DNA of 64,000 nucleotides from Saxidomus purpurata (GCA_022818135.1 JAFMSR010000007.1:8383086-8447085), one strand, 5' to 3'; shown: positions 35,189-47,360, counted from the first letter of the stretch. Notes: generated from the letters alone by a model not told the origin. A program made the numbers and translations.

Positions 35189-37964
35189 ATGAAAAGTTTG
35201 AATTTTACGGTTCATGTTCCAACACTTTTAATACTTCTTGTACATTCACACCGCTATTGTGTATTCGGCAACGAAACGGCCCCTGGTAATCTTTCAAATA
35301 CTTTGGAATCTGGATTGTATCGTACTGTAAAAGAAACGAAACAATGTTATGGAATTGTTCATTAGTTCCTAAGTTCAAACATGAAAAGCAAGTCATCAAT
35401 GACTTAGTAAATAATGGAATGACACAGATAAAGGTGTCAATACATATAATTGGTGACAAAGGGCCATTCAAAGAACCATATACAGGGCACATATTTCATC
35501 CCTATAACTGGATAATAATAACAAGTTTAACAGGAAAAAACATGCTAATGCTGAAGGAATATTTTGTAGAAATGTCAATTCAAACATTTGGTCAGAATGT
35601 AACCACAGCTGACTTGACATTGGAACAAGAGCCTAATGACTGCATAAAAGATGCGACTACAGAACAAATTGAGAAACATCTCCGACTGTCATTTCTAAAA
35701 AACTTTGAAACTGGTGAAAATCAGTTGCCAGAGGACGCAGAAATATGTAACCGGCATGTAAAGGAAATAGAGGAGGAAGGTCGGGTCGTTTACGTTTGCT
35801 GCATTAGCAATAATTCGAGTCAATGCCTCTATTGTTCGGAAGTTCATAACAACGGCCTGGTAAATGTGCTATTTACCTTTATCACTGTACTAAAGTGGAT
35901 TGTTATTTTCTGCTCTCCGCTTTTTATCCCATATTCTGAATATGAAGCTCGTACTATTTTATACATGTATATATTTGAACCGGGCAATGAAAACATTGCA
36001 CTTAACGTTAAGAAAGTGCTTTATCCGTGGTCTTATGACCGTCTAATGTTCAAGAAGGCAAAATTGCAGGAGTTTACTCATATGAATAACTTTTCAGAGT
36101 ATGTTCGAAGAAATGTGATAGACCGTGATATTACATATCCACTCCGTGTGGAAAAGGTGATTATGTCAATAAAAAGTAGTAGAATCATCGCCAAAGGGAA
36201 TGCCCCCGTAGGTGTGTTATATTTTCTCCGCAATTTCTTCGTCCGTTGCAAAATGCGTCATGTTATTCATTCTGCAAATGAATGCTGTGATGAAACAATA
36301 TGTTGCTCATGCACCTGGTATCGCTGTTTAAAGGTTCCGATGGATGTGTTGATGACTGTGGTGTATTTGTCCCCGTTGATCATAAGACTCGTGTTTTATT
36401 TTTGTTATGAACGGTCATTCGTACGTGACCAAATGGAATTAATGAAAGGACGTGGTCTAACGCTACAAGTTGAATATATACAGATTACTGAGTATTTCTT
36501 AACTTATATTCTTTCATCCGACGTGTTTTATTTGATTTTTGTAATTTATTCCGTCATACCGATAAAATGGTTGATGTCTACACTTTTTCCAAAATCTCTG
36601 CAACGAAAAATAAGATTTACTGTTCGTAAGAGTATTCACGATATGCGTTTCACTAAGAAAAGTGAAATATGCAGCATATATATTGGAAAATCATTGGATG
36701 TATTCCGAAAATGCGGGTTGTTGGGACTTTTAATATTCCCGTTCTATTTGTTTCTTTTGTGTATAATACTGGCTTTTGAAATAATACCTGTCTCTAGCTT
36801 CTCTGTGAGACTTTTTCAAAATTTAAATACCAAAGATAAAATTAAAAAAGGAGAAGAAATATTACATCTGATTTCACTGACTATGATAGTTTTTACATTA
36901 TTATTAGTGCTGATCTTAGTCATGGAGTGCATTTCTTTTTATGTTGAATGCACTATATACGCATTGGTTGGATTTATTCTGAACCCAGGCATATCATTGA
37001 GGTACGTGTCTATGCTAGTGCTCGTCGCTGTGTATGGAAATGAATGCTTTAGCGGCGTGCACAACAGATACGTTTCAGACAGTAATGTCATTAATTCAGT
37101 AGTACAGGATATGATTGAGGAACAATTGAGAGAAGTAGCTTCACAATCGGCAGAAGCACAAGAAAATACTGCGTTCAGAGTACGTAGCAAAGACAATACG
37201 ACAACAACAGAAAGAACGCCAATTCATGAAATCAATGAAGAAAGGATTACATTATTTCCCATTGAAATTAAAAAGGGCAAGGACGAGAAGAAATCTAACA
37301 TAGAGAAAAAGAAATATGATACTCGAACTTGGTACTGAAGGATTTTTGAAATGGAGAGCCCACGTCTTGTTTTGTTTTTGGATAAGTCAGATATGCTTTA
37401 TATACCAAAATCTTTTGTATTCAAAATGGCCAATTTGCCTTATTGTCTATGTCCTGGGCCTGTCCATTTGCTTTACATTAAAGCGGTTTTCGATTTAAGT
37501 CTGATCATATTCTTTCTTTTGTTTGTATTTATTGTGATAATTGCATTTGGTCAAGCCACGGATATTTTATCAGGTGGCAAAACAATTGCAGCTCTGGGTA
37601 GTGGCCTCCTTCTTTATTTCTAAGAAGATGTCTTTTTCAATCTCAAGATCATCAAAACGTGGACACATCCGATTTGAGGTGGAGGTACATGTTTTAAAAT
37701 GCAGTGCAGATGTACGCTGACAGATGGAACTTAGAAGACATATATCTACATGCAAAACAGGAAATAACGACTTCCGAGAATGAACGTCTTTTCCCTACCA
37801 CTGAAGGTGTCGTAAACGTGCAGACAAAACAAGAAACAGAGGTTGATTTAATTGTTGAGACGATTAAAAAACATAAAAAGGAAGAAATTGTAGGCTGGTA
37901 TGTTCCATGTGATCAAGGTAAAGTGTATCATTTTCCCGGTGAAACTGCTGAAAGTCTTGTTTAA
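35189..37964 (+). pseudogene. Multi-pass membrane protein copy C, multiply frameshifted
   Basis: It begins at ATG 35189 with a comparable signal peptide (MKSLNFTVHVPTLLILL...) and an extra segment of about 14 residues containing NETAPGNLS. A one-base deletion at about 35342 shifts the frame. The longest piece then runs 35344-37338 and covers the ectodomain to the charged loop. A one-base insertion near 37311, a one-base deletion near 37361 and another near 37618 break the rest. The tail (37704-37964) differs from A and B and lacks the AVTAYETA repeats. It is more diverged than A from B, yet stretches such as 36120-36300 are almost identical to them at the DNA level. It is a non-functional relic unless the breaks are assembly errors. 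Confidence 0.88.
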
Positions 37965-38248
37965 CAGTAGCTTCAGAATAACTTACAATATGTCTAAGAA
38001 TAGGTAATATTCTACTGCACAATGTATTTTTTATATTATGTATATATTTTCTACTGCCAATTAATACTAAGCTTACGACTGCTGATAATTATCTAATAAC
38101 TTTGTACCTCGTGCTGCAATCCTTTCAAACGCAGTTAAGTACATTTAAGTGGCAACGTTTCGATACACAATCTTTAAATTCTTACCGCTATTTGGCGTTA
38201 AATTGTAATAGAAAGCTGACTCAAACTTAAAATTTCGTAGTTTTCCAT

Positions 38249-38566
38249 AAAAAAGGAAATTCAACAATAACACATTATTACAACAACGTTTTTATATCAT
38301 CATTGTCATACTAACGTTTCGGCGAAAGCCTTCATCAGAATAACAATATAAAGCGGACGTGACGTAACGTCGTATACATTTGAACTATAGTCAAGTAAAA
38401 TTGCGGGAAAACTGAATAAGATATACATCACACACATTTATGCATAAATATGATAATTTGTTACATATATGAAAAATAATAAATCTTTAACGATAAAAGA
38501 ACATGCTGGGTTATCTGTACCGGATTATGAAAATGCAAAAGGTTTCCTATAATAGTATAATACTTT
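38249..38566 (-). mobile_element. Small retroelement-like insertion with a 12-bp target duplication
   Basis: GTAGTTTTCCAT flanks the insert on both sides (38237-38248 and 38567-38578), and the paralogous flanks have a single continuous version. The insert has no ORF but carries a hammerhead-like core on the minus strand. Hammerheads are known in Penelope-like elements, which give target duplications of variable length. A short, deleted Penelope-like copy is my best reading; a ribozyme-bearing SINE-like repeat is the alternative. Confidence 0.65.
38298..38352 (-). ncRNA. Hammerhead-ribozyme-like motif (type I, minimal)
   Basis: On the minus strand CTGATGA (38332-38338) is followed by a GGC-TTTC-GCC hairpin as stem II and then GAAAC (38316-38320). 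These are the conserved hammerhead core strands. After GAAAC comes GTTAGTA, which allows only a very short stem III before a possible cleavage site at GUA. The flanks (GACAATGAT against TATTGTTATT) can form a partly wobble-paired stem I. Minimal type I hammerheads with tiny stem III are known from Penelope-like elements. Activity is unproven. Confidence 0.55.
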
Positions 38567-38817
38567 GTAGTTTTCCATGAAATACATGCAAGGGGCTGGT
38601 TTCCACAACTATGATAAAATATTATTTGATCATTTGTATGTTTTCTGGTATCTTTTCATGTTTTTGCGTTCCTTAATAACCTACGATGTTACTAAGATGA
38701 CACAAGTTTATTGTATGTTGATAACTGTGAAGTTTAATGTGCACAAAGATTTAGATAATGATTTAAACAATTGTTATATACGACTGATGTTCCTTTATGA
38801 AAAGAAAATAACTACAC

Positions 38818-38826
38818 TCTCTAACC
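38818..38826. repeat. Left 9-bp target-site duplication of the foldback element
   Basis: TCTCTAACC here is repeated at 47371-47379 immediately after the element. The paralogous units carry a single ACTCTAACC at this place. Confidence 0.85.
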
Positions 38827-38840
38827 ATGTGTAGGAAGTA

Positions 38841-39412
38841 GGCAGTAGCAGTAGCTCAGCAGTAGGAAACGTGAAGTTGGCAGTAGCAGTAGCACAGCAG
38901 TAGCAGTAGCTCAGCAGTAGCAGTAGCTTAGCAGTAGCAGTAGCAAAATTATAAAACGTGAAGTTGGCAGTAGCAGTAGCCTAGCAGTAGCAGTAGCTGA
39001 GCAGTAGCAGTAGCACAGCAGTAGCAGTAGCAGTAGCACAGCAGTAGCAGTAGCTCAGCAGTAGCAGTAGCACAGCAGTAGCAGTAGCAGTAGCTCAGCA
39101 GTAGCAGTAGCACAGCAGTAGCAGTAGCACAGCAGTAGCAGTAGCAGTAGCACAGCGGTAGCAGTAGCTCAGCAGTAGCAGTAGCACAGCAGTAGCAGTA
39201 GCAGTAGCTTAGCAGTAGCAGTAGCTCAGCAGTAGCAGTAACACAGCAGTAGCAGTAGCTTAGCAGTAGCAGTAACACAGCAGTAGCAGTAGCTCAGCAG
39301 TAGCAGTAGCAGTAACACAGCAGTAGCAGTAGCCCAGCAGTAGCAGTAGCAGAAGCTTAGCAGTAGCAGTAGCTCTGCAGTAGCAGTTGCTCAGCAGTAG
39401 CAGTAGCAGTAG
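38841..39412. repeat. Left arm: tandem AGCAGTAGCAGTAGC(T/A)C array
   Basis: The period is 17 bases, with 23-base variants carrying one extra AGTAGC. Two spacers of AAACGTGAAGTTGG type (near 38869 and 38956) are shared with the right arm. Copies are very uniform. ORFs read through this array (for example 38949-39278 minus, Leu-Cys-Tyr rich) are repeat artefacts. Confidence 0.95.
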
Positions 39413-40139
39413 ATTTTCAGTTTTCTAAATCATCATTCATCATCATTATAAATAAACGTAAATGATGTGCGTTTATAACATCAGAATGCGCGGTGCAATA
39501 AAGTAATAACAATTTAGTATGGATATGTCCGTCTGATTTCAAGATAGTATATGTTATTGAAAAGTAAATCATTATAGTGGCATACCTTTGACTATTTCTC
39601 GAATGTCAGTGGAGCCCGGAAATAAAAGATTATTTTAGAATTACATGCTATGATGTGACATATATGACTGTATGAACTACATGTACATGTATATGCTTTT
39701 AAATAACATTTTGCTTGAATTTGATGGGTGCGAAAGTAATAATTTAATTAATTTAGTGTTATCTGGGAACGAGACGTCAAGTGGACACTGTATGACTTCT
39801 TTCATTAAGATACTGTGAAAGAAAGAAAGTTTTTCCTAAAAGTTTGTACATCGTAGGTAAAGTTGACTTGGGAAGGAGTACTTCAAGTTTAATCCATACT
39901 TCCCGTTATATGTATGTATGTGCAGGACCGAATTGTAAATTACAGGCCTTAAAAATAATAATTTTTTCCGGGGTCTACAGAAAGTGCAGAAACATTTCAG
40001 TGATGTTAGAATTGGAAGACGTACATGTTTAAACACATCTTTGTCTCTGAATGTGAGCCTTAACACAGGTTTGCTTGTATGTTGAACATTCGCTGGTACA
40101 ATGTAATAACGTGCACAGCTTAGCTCTTTACGAAAACAC

Positions 40140-40335
40140 CCCTTTGCTCTCTAACGTGCCGGACGGTGTAACACTTATCTGCACGAGACTACCTCCGGGT
40201 TTCTAACCAGTTCATATCTAGATGGGTGGCAAACACTGATCATTTTTCTAAAGTCCATGGCGCAGGCCGGGATGTGAACCGGGAATCACAATTATTGGTA
40301 ATCCAAATCGATAACCACTTCATCATCGCATAACC
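40140..40335 (-). mobile_element. Degenerate tRNA-like SINE
   Basis: On the minus strand, GTGGTTATCGATTTGGATTACC is followed about 20 bases later by a box-B-like CCGGTTCACATCCC near 40278-40265. It looks like a tRNA-derived head, and a body may extend left to about 40140. The degeneracy makes this tentative. Confidence 0.4.
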
Positions 40336-40944
40336 CTATACCTTATCATTTTTATTTTTTTCAAAACGTCGTTTTCATTAAAAGGACGGTTCCAAAGTCT
40401 TCTTTTACGAGAATATATCTAAGTAAAGCGTTTTGTTTTTTTGTTTTGAAGCAGCTTCTTGAATGCATAGAATATAAATTCTATCGTTCTAAAAGTTTTT
40501 TCTAAATTCTATCAATTCTCAAGTTTTACAGACCACTTGCAAAAATCCCAGTTTTCCGAAACATGTGCTACATGTATTGTTTTACCTTTAATAGATATAT
40601 AATTTGTGTATGAAAACGATATACACAGTCTATATGACCCTATTTTCTTTAGTACAAACACGGTCATATTTCCTTCTTACTTTAATATATGAGTTACAAC
40701 CTTGTTGCACTAAAGGAATTGTATTTAATGCGATGTACAAATATCTGCTAAATATTTGAAAGTAAACTAAGTTTGCCAGTGATTTTAGAAAACGAAACAA
40801 CAACCATGATAGGTAAATGTGCGTACACTGAAATCGAAAGTCTTGTACCGAATCGTTAAAAGTACAAACGACATGTACGTCAGAAAGAAATATGCTAGTA
40901 CTCGGCACTATAAGAAACCACTTTCGCGATAATTATGTAAATGT

Positions 40945-41170
40945 TTTAGGTTAGGTTTCAGTTAAACTTCCGTTCTTCAACACTATTTCAGTCATGTACA
41001 GGCGGACAGTAGAACTCAGCATTGTTCCTGGTAAGGACCAGTACGAGACCTTTATCCTGTATATAGTATGGAACTGCAAACTTTCTCACAGAGTCGTGAT
41101 TAGTAGCCGGGCTCGAACTCATGATCATTGTGATTACAAGTCAGCTACCTTACCGACCCGACCACGCCGC
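40945..41170 (-). mobile_element. tRNA-derived SINE, copy 1
   Basis: The minus-strand head has TGGTCGGGTCGGTAAGGTAGC and a box-B-like GAGTTCGAGCCC. The body includes CATGTACAGGCGGACAGTAG on the plus strand. It is clearly related to the copy at 44712-44935 (TTTACAGGCGGGCAGT, ACAACTTTCTCACA, GAGCTCGAACCC). Confidence 0.65.
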
Positions 41171-41837
41171 AATCACATACATTACTTATTATGGGCCTCC
41201 CTACATATGTACTAAACGTTCCATGTACATGCATTTGTTTCAATGGCGATGAAGAGAATGCGACTATGTACATTTGAGTGTTGACATATTATTTTTTCTT
41301 CTCCACAAAATTGTTGTAGACGTAAATTTCCCGACTGAAGTCATCAGTAACTAAATTATATACATTGCGTAATCTGTATTGTTGTCAACACAGCACTCGG
41401 GTCGATTGCGGCTGAGGATCAGTTATTACACCACGGATTAATAACGTCTAAAATGTATGAGCCCTTGCATACGAAAAATTGAAGAATTTGTAGCGTTATG
41501 AAATACAATGAATAATCAAGAAGTATATATATCAATAATCATTGGCGAAGTTATTTATATTAAAACCTGTGGAAATAAATTATTATTGTCTTGCCATGGA
41601 ACAGGGATTCCAAACATACTAAATGCTATGCAACTGTTTATGATTTAAACAATGAAAAGGAATATCTAATCATAAAAATGTCATTCGTTTAGTACTCGAA
41701 CGAATACTCTCCACGGCTCATTTATGACTGTGATAACTACGTTCTCAGACGTCAAAAAGCAAGTTTTCTTTGATTGTAATGAAATTTTGCATAATGGTTC
41801 TCTATCATTTTGTTAGTATTTTACTTTCTTTACTTTT

Positions 41838-42983
41838 AAGCTCACCTGGCTACGCCAGGGTGAGCTTTTCTGATCGATGATTGTCCGTCGTCCGTCCGTC
41901 GTCCGTCAACATTTTGATTCAAATGACATCTCCTCTGAAACCTCTAGGCCAATGTTGATAAAACTATGCAGGAATGTTCCTTGCATGAAGCTCTACCAAA
42001 ATTGTTCAAAGAATTCCATTCCATGCAGAACTCTGGTTGCTATGGCAACAAATAGGAAAATCTTTAAAAATCTTCTCCTCTGAAACCACAAGGCCTAGAG
42101 CTTAGATATTTGGCATGAAGCATTGTCTAGTGGACCTCTACCAAGATTGTTCAAATTATGATCCCCGGGGCAAAATTGACCCCGCGCGGGTGGGCCCTTA
42201 GTTTTTGCATAGGAATATATAGGAAAAACTTTAAAAATCTTCTCCTCTGAAACCACAAGGCCTAGAGCTAAGATATTTGGCATGTAGCATTGTCTAGTGG
42301 ACCTCTACCAAGATTGTTCAAATTATGACCCCCGGGTCAAAATTGACCCCGCGGGGGTGGTCACTTAGTTTTGCATAGGCTTATATAGGAAAAAGTTTAA
42401 AAATCTTCTCCTCTGAAACCACAAGGCCTGGAGCTTAGATATTGGCATGTAGCATTGGCTAGTGGACCTCTACCAAGATTGTTCAAATTATGACCCCTGG
42501 ATCAAAATTGACCCCGCACGGGGGGTCACTTAGTTTTGCATAAGCATATATAGGAAAAACTTTAAAAATCTTCTTCTCTGAGCCACAAGGCCTAGAGCTT
42601 AGATATTTGGCATGTAGCATTGGCTAGTGGACCTCTACCAAGATTGTTAAAATTATTACCCCCTGGTCAAAATTGACCCCTTACAGGGGTCACTTAGTTT
42701 AACATAGGTTTATATAGGAAAAAGTTTAAAAATCTTTTTCTCTGAAACCACAAGGCCTAGAGCTTAGATATTTGGCATGTAGCATTGCCTAGTAGACCTC
42801 TTCAAAGTTTGTTCAAATTATGCCCCTGGGGTCAAATTGACCTTGCCCGTGGGGGGTCACTTGTTTTACAAAGGCGTATATAGGAAAACCTATTCGGTAT
42901 ATAACATTATCTAGTGATCTTCCACTAGGCAAGTGGACTTGTACCAAGGTGAGCGATATAGGGCCATCTTGGCCCTCTTGTTT
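41838..42983. mobile_element. Tandem-repeat-bearing dispersed element of bivalve type
   Basis: It starts with a hairpin, AGCTCACC-TGGCTACGCCA-GGGTGAGCT, then GTCCGTCGTCC runs. About five copies of a 166-bp unit follow, with starts of TCTTCTCCTCTGAAACC near 42071, 42238, 42404, 42569 and 42733. It ends at CAAGGTGAGCGATATAGGGC and CCATCTTGGCCCTCTTG. The ends share AGGTGAGC in opposite orientation. Each unit carries a TTCAAATTATGACCCC(G)G and a GTCAAAATTGACCCCGC stretch. I know this architecture as very abundant in bivalve genomes. It is non-coding; small ORFs inside are not genes. Confidence 0.8.
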
Positions 42984-44711
42984 CTATTTTTCACTTCGTT
43001 TCCTAGAACGCGACGTCGAATGTCAATGGTGTAAAATAGACGTTTTACATGCAAAATTTGTTCAAAAATGCCCCTATTGTTATTCCAAACACACAATGTG
43101 CTAGCCGCTTTCAACTCCGAAATACGCACATATAAATTTTTAGATGTTTTTGTCGTCATTATTTCCTACGCAAAACGTTTAATACGAAAATTCTCCCATT
43201 TTTTCACCCAAAGTTGTGACCCGACTCATATTAAACGAGATTCAATCAAGTTGAACTTAGTAGATTTATGATAAATTTTGTACGCACGTTCGCCCAAAAA
43301 CTTTCTATTTACTAGTATTAACTAAGCAACATTTACTTTAATATAACGAATGGACAGTTATATAGTTTACATAGTTTGATATCTCGTTCACGTGCACGTA
43401 AAATTCCTACTGTGTGATAACACAGGAGGTTTATCAAAGAATGCACACAATCATGTATACAAGTCTACATGAGATGTAGGTATGATCATTGTTATCATTT
43501 ACGTTTCGAAAATTTGACCGTGTTTTAAGAATCGATGATGTTATATAGATTCAAGAATAAACATCAATCACGCATGTAAACATTACATTTTTATAACACT
43601 CCAGACCGACTTCCGGCGAGATACAGTTTAGAGTGTGAAGGTTGTGTAAAATGGTTCAATCATTGGCAGAGATTTGCATGGTGTATTCTGTGAAGTTTTG
43701 TTTCTGAATCATTACCATCATGAAAAAAGAGAGTTTCTGGTCACATACTTATAAAACTTTATTTCGAGAACAAACTCATCTTTCAGGCCTGTAACGGACT
43801 CACATTGAGTAAACTTATGATCACATTTTGTCTATCAGAAACCAGAGATTTTAGCTTTAAAAAGAGACTATGATCCGAATACTTTTTCGTAAACACAGGC
43901 CGATTTTAGCAGCACCTTGATTTGCTATGTACCAGACGTTAGTATAAGGGACGTATATATCCCATTACAAACGGTACTTTCCGGGCAGAAAACAAGGATC
44001 ACCACATTCAGAACTGCTATTACTATCTGGGTCAACCGCACAAACAGATCTGAATGGTCGCCGCGGTTGACCCACTTTCGTCAACCAATCAAAACAATTT
44101 TGGCAACTATTGACTGTAAAATTTCTTCTACTTTTGACTCCAAAAAGCTCATTTCGGTAATATAGGCATGATGAGAGATATGCCGTAGTCTCATCCACGA
44201 ACATACGCTAACACAAATGCTCTCATGGACGGACCTTGATAAAATTATATTCATCTTAGTGTCAACAGCACACTCTTCATCTTGGTGTCAACAGTTTTCC
44301 ACTATTCATACTGAAGTACAACACTCGGCTGACGGTAATCATCAGCATTTTTTGTTGGAAATGCTAAAACTTGTTGTTCAATTATATTCCTTGTAATCGT
44401 CAATGAAATGTTGCTGTTTTCTAAGATACTTGTATCAGTAACAAATCTGAACTGCGTTCTGTTATCAACTTACAAACTTTTCAGCACCTCGTACATTTTG
44501 GAAAAGTGTCGTTGTGTTTTACAAGACCCCCACACATGCTATGCACATGTACAAGTCATGTATATCCGAATTTATCTACTATAAGAAATATTATGTCGAA
44601 TGATAGTCAAAAATGATTTTTCAGAAATAACGTTCTACCTTTTATCAACATAACCCCTGAAGACAAAATTATGAAAGAACTAGTTCTGGCCCATTGTGTT
44701 TGTTTGTTCGA

Positions 44712-44935
44712 GGTTTAACGGTCGTTTTCAACAGTATTTCAGTTGTTTACAGGCGGGCAGTTTACCTGACCATCGTTCCTAGAAAGAACCAATATTAGAC
44801 TCCGATCCCCCGTACGAAACGACAACTTTCTCACATAAACAGACATGGTCGGTAGGAGAGCTCGAACCCATAACCCTCAATCAGTGTCAGTACAATTTGA
44901 GAGTTTACAGTGATTTCAAGTCAGTGGCATAGTCA
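44712..44935 (-). mobile_element. tRNA-derived SINE, copy 2
   Basis: This is related to 40945-41170. On the minus strand the box-B-like GGGTTCGAGCTCTCC is intact. The anticodon-arm region is expanded by about 25 bases (around 44885-44910) relative to copy 1. Confidence 0.6.
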
Positions 44936-46552
44936 CCGACAGCGGACTGTAGTATTTGCTTGTAAAGAATAGAATAATAGCCGCTCTTGACAAAGCATAC
45001 ATAGTCTTTTTTTATAAAAGGTAAACGCACACAACTCACATTCTTTAAGTAAAGAATCAGATGAAGGGTTAAACGTTTCACTTTCAAAATCTTTAAAATT
45101 TGAATTAAGTATCATTTCTAAAGTGACCAAATTGCCTAGTGCCCTCACTGATACTTCGTGTGGCATGGTCACCAGTTTTGTTAAGCATATAGCACATTGA
45201 TAGAAGAAAAAAGCCTCTTAACCTCGAGGTTGTTTAATAGTTCTTTCCCACTGATAAACATGTATACCTTTTCAGCTTTATATCGAATAAAATAAATATT
45301 TTGAGTTCCATCATCAATTTACAAACTGTCAATATTCAAATATGAAGATGCAATTGCTTGATTGCTCTAAAAATTACTTGATGTATTATACAGTTCGATT
45401 TCGAGGTCATGTGTGTTTTTGTACTTTTTAAGTAGACTGCTCCAGTGACGAGGTAAGTCGGCGGAATAAGATTTAATTTATACAGTAATTTGACAAAAGG
45501 AAATCGCGCAGCGACATTTTCTGACGGTGACTAATGCTAAATGTTCCACTGATATTGCTGTACTGCAAAAGGCAACCATCGAAACATGTAATATATATGT
45601 TTAGACTACAAATCATGTCGTAGATCGTACCTCTACATTTATGGGCTCGATACTACATTTTGGCAATTGTCAAAATGTATTAGCTGCCATGAAGGTGCGA
45701 GAGGTTGCGCAGTGATTTGTAACGGATATGAAAGAAATATCAAAACATATCCGAAGGCGATTGGTTTTTAGTTAACAACAACGAAAAAAGTCCGCTGTAG
45801 AATCGAAATAAAATACATACATATTTTATGTCTACAAATTAACACCAATTCCTAAAGATATTATTAATAGGATAGAATCAATATATCACTTTTTATTATG
45901 GTGTTCATTCTACGTAATATAAGAAATCAATTATTGGGAAAGAAATACATTTGTACATCATGGCCCAGTATGCACATCTTTGTATCATTGTAAATTGTAA
46001 ATATCTACATAGAAAAAAAATCAATTTTAAATGTAGCAAGTATATAAATGTAGCTCTGAAATCAAGGACGGAAAGTCTGGTAAATTTATCCTGATTCTTA
46101 GAACAATTTAATTTTGTACTTGACGAATTGCTGAATAAAAAACTGAAAACTGAAACTGATTAATAACACCAACCACAGAAAATCTCCGCTGTTGAATAGG
46201 GAAGAGGAAAATATAAGAAAATATTACTAAATTACGTAGTTATGAACGGTCATGAAACTTATCGATAACCTGGAGCATTCGGAAGGTTCAACCAGCAGTC
46301 GGTCATCGATTGCAGAATTAAAGGAACATAAACAAAACCTTAGAACCTTAGAAAACACCATTCTAACCCGTTAACCTTTTCTTCTTTCTTTATGAAACAT
46401 AACACTTACATGTACATGTACAATGATTTATTTACTCTATCCCGTTTGTTATTATACAATAAATGTTATAGTTTTTATAAACTGCAACGTTTTAACTTAG
46501 AACTGCTATATTTTGGGAGTTTTACTTCATATTATTGCTTATATAGTTAAAA

Positions 46553-47360
46553 GCTACTACTACTGCTAAGCTACTGCTACTGCTACTCTACTGCTACTGC
46601 TGAGCTACTGCTACTGTTGTGCTACTGCTACTGCTGAGCTACTGCTACGCTGTGCTACTGCCACGCACTGCTACCGCTGAGCCACTGCTACCGCTGTGTT
46701 ACTGCTACTGCTAAGCCACTGCACCGCTGTGCTACTGCCACTGCTACTGCTACTGCTACTGCTACCGCTGTGCCACTGCCACTGCTACTGCACTGCTGAG
46801 CCACTGCCACCGCTGTGTTACTGCCACCGCTACCGCTGAGCCACTGCTACGCTGTGCCACTGCTACTGCTACCGCTGTGCCACTGCTACTGCTACTGCTG
46901 TGCTACTGCTACTGCTAAGCCACTGCTACTGCTGACGCTGTGCTACTGCTACCGCTCAGCCACTGCACCGCTGTGCTACTGCTACTGCTACTGCTACTGC
47001 TACCGCTCAGCCACTGCTACTGCTACTGCTGTGCCACTGCTACTGCTAAGCTACTGCCACCGCTGTGCCACTGCTACCGCTAAGCCACTGCTACTGCTCA
47101 GCTACTGCACGCTGTGCTACTGCTAGCTACTGCTACTGCTACCGCGTGCTACGCTACTGCACTGCTCAGCTACTGCTACTGTTGTGCTACTGCTACTGCT
47201 AAGCTACTGCACTGCCAACTTCACGTTTTATGATTTTGCTACTGCTACTGCCAGCTACGCTTCGCCAAGCTACTGTTACTGCTGTGTTACTGCTACTGCC
47301 AACTTCACATTTTATAATTTAGCTACTGCTCACTGCTACTGCTCACTGCTACTGCTAACT
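46553..47360. repeat. Right arm: tandem GCTACTGCTACTGCT array, inverted relative to the left
   Basis: This is the reverse complement of the left-arm unit, ending with the same CCAACTTCACGTTTTAT spacer and terminal sequence. Unlike the left arm it has many T-to-C changes (CCACTGCCACCGC) and one- or two-base deletions, mainly at 46650-47110. Its ORFs are artefacts. Confidence 0.95.

Larger units (their letters stand above)
37975..38826. repeat. 3' flank of unit C, proximal part
   Basis: This is the paralogue of 1-495, 10505-11000 and 23510-23940. It is interrupted by a 318-bp insertion at 38249-38566 and ends at the 9-bp target duplication of the large foldback element. Confidence 0.85.
39413..46552. 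other. Interior of the foldback element
   Basis: About 7.1 kb lie between the arms. It holds SINE-like copies at 40140-40335, 40945-41170 and 44712-44935 and a tandem-repeat element at 41838-42983, all annotated separately. The remaining sequence has no ORF above about 80 codons and no recognisable transposase motif. It looks like ordinary AT-rich intergenic DNA. Confidence 0.55.

Noticed and set aside
38949..39278. 109-codon minus-strand ORF rich in Leu, Cys, Tyr and Ala
   Set aside because: It is the left arm tandem repeat read through; the 17/23-base periods shift frame and the composition is set by the repeat.
42095..42283. Minus-strand ORF inside the 166-bp repeat element
   Set aside because: The frame is not kept through successive units, whose lengths vary from 164 to 167 bases.
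41838..42983. CRISPR-like array (regularly spaced repeats)
   Set aside because: The direct repeats are 166 bp long and contiguous, without short repeats and unique spacers, in a eukaryotic genome.
46815..47126. 103-codon plus-strand ORF rich in Leu, Pro, Cys and Tyr
   Set aside because: It is the right arm tandem repeat read through.
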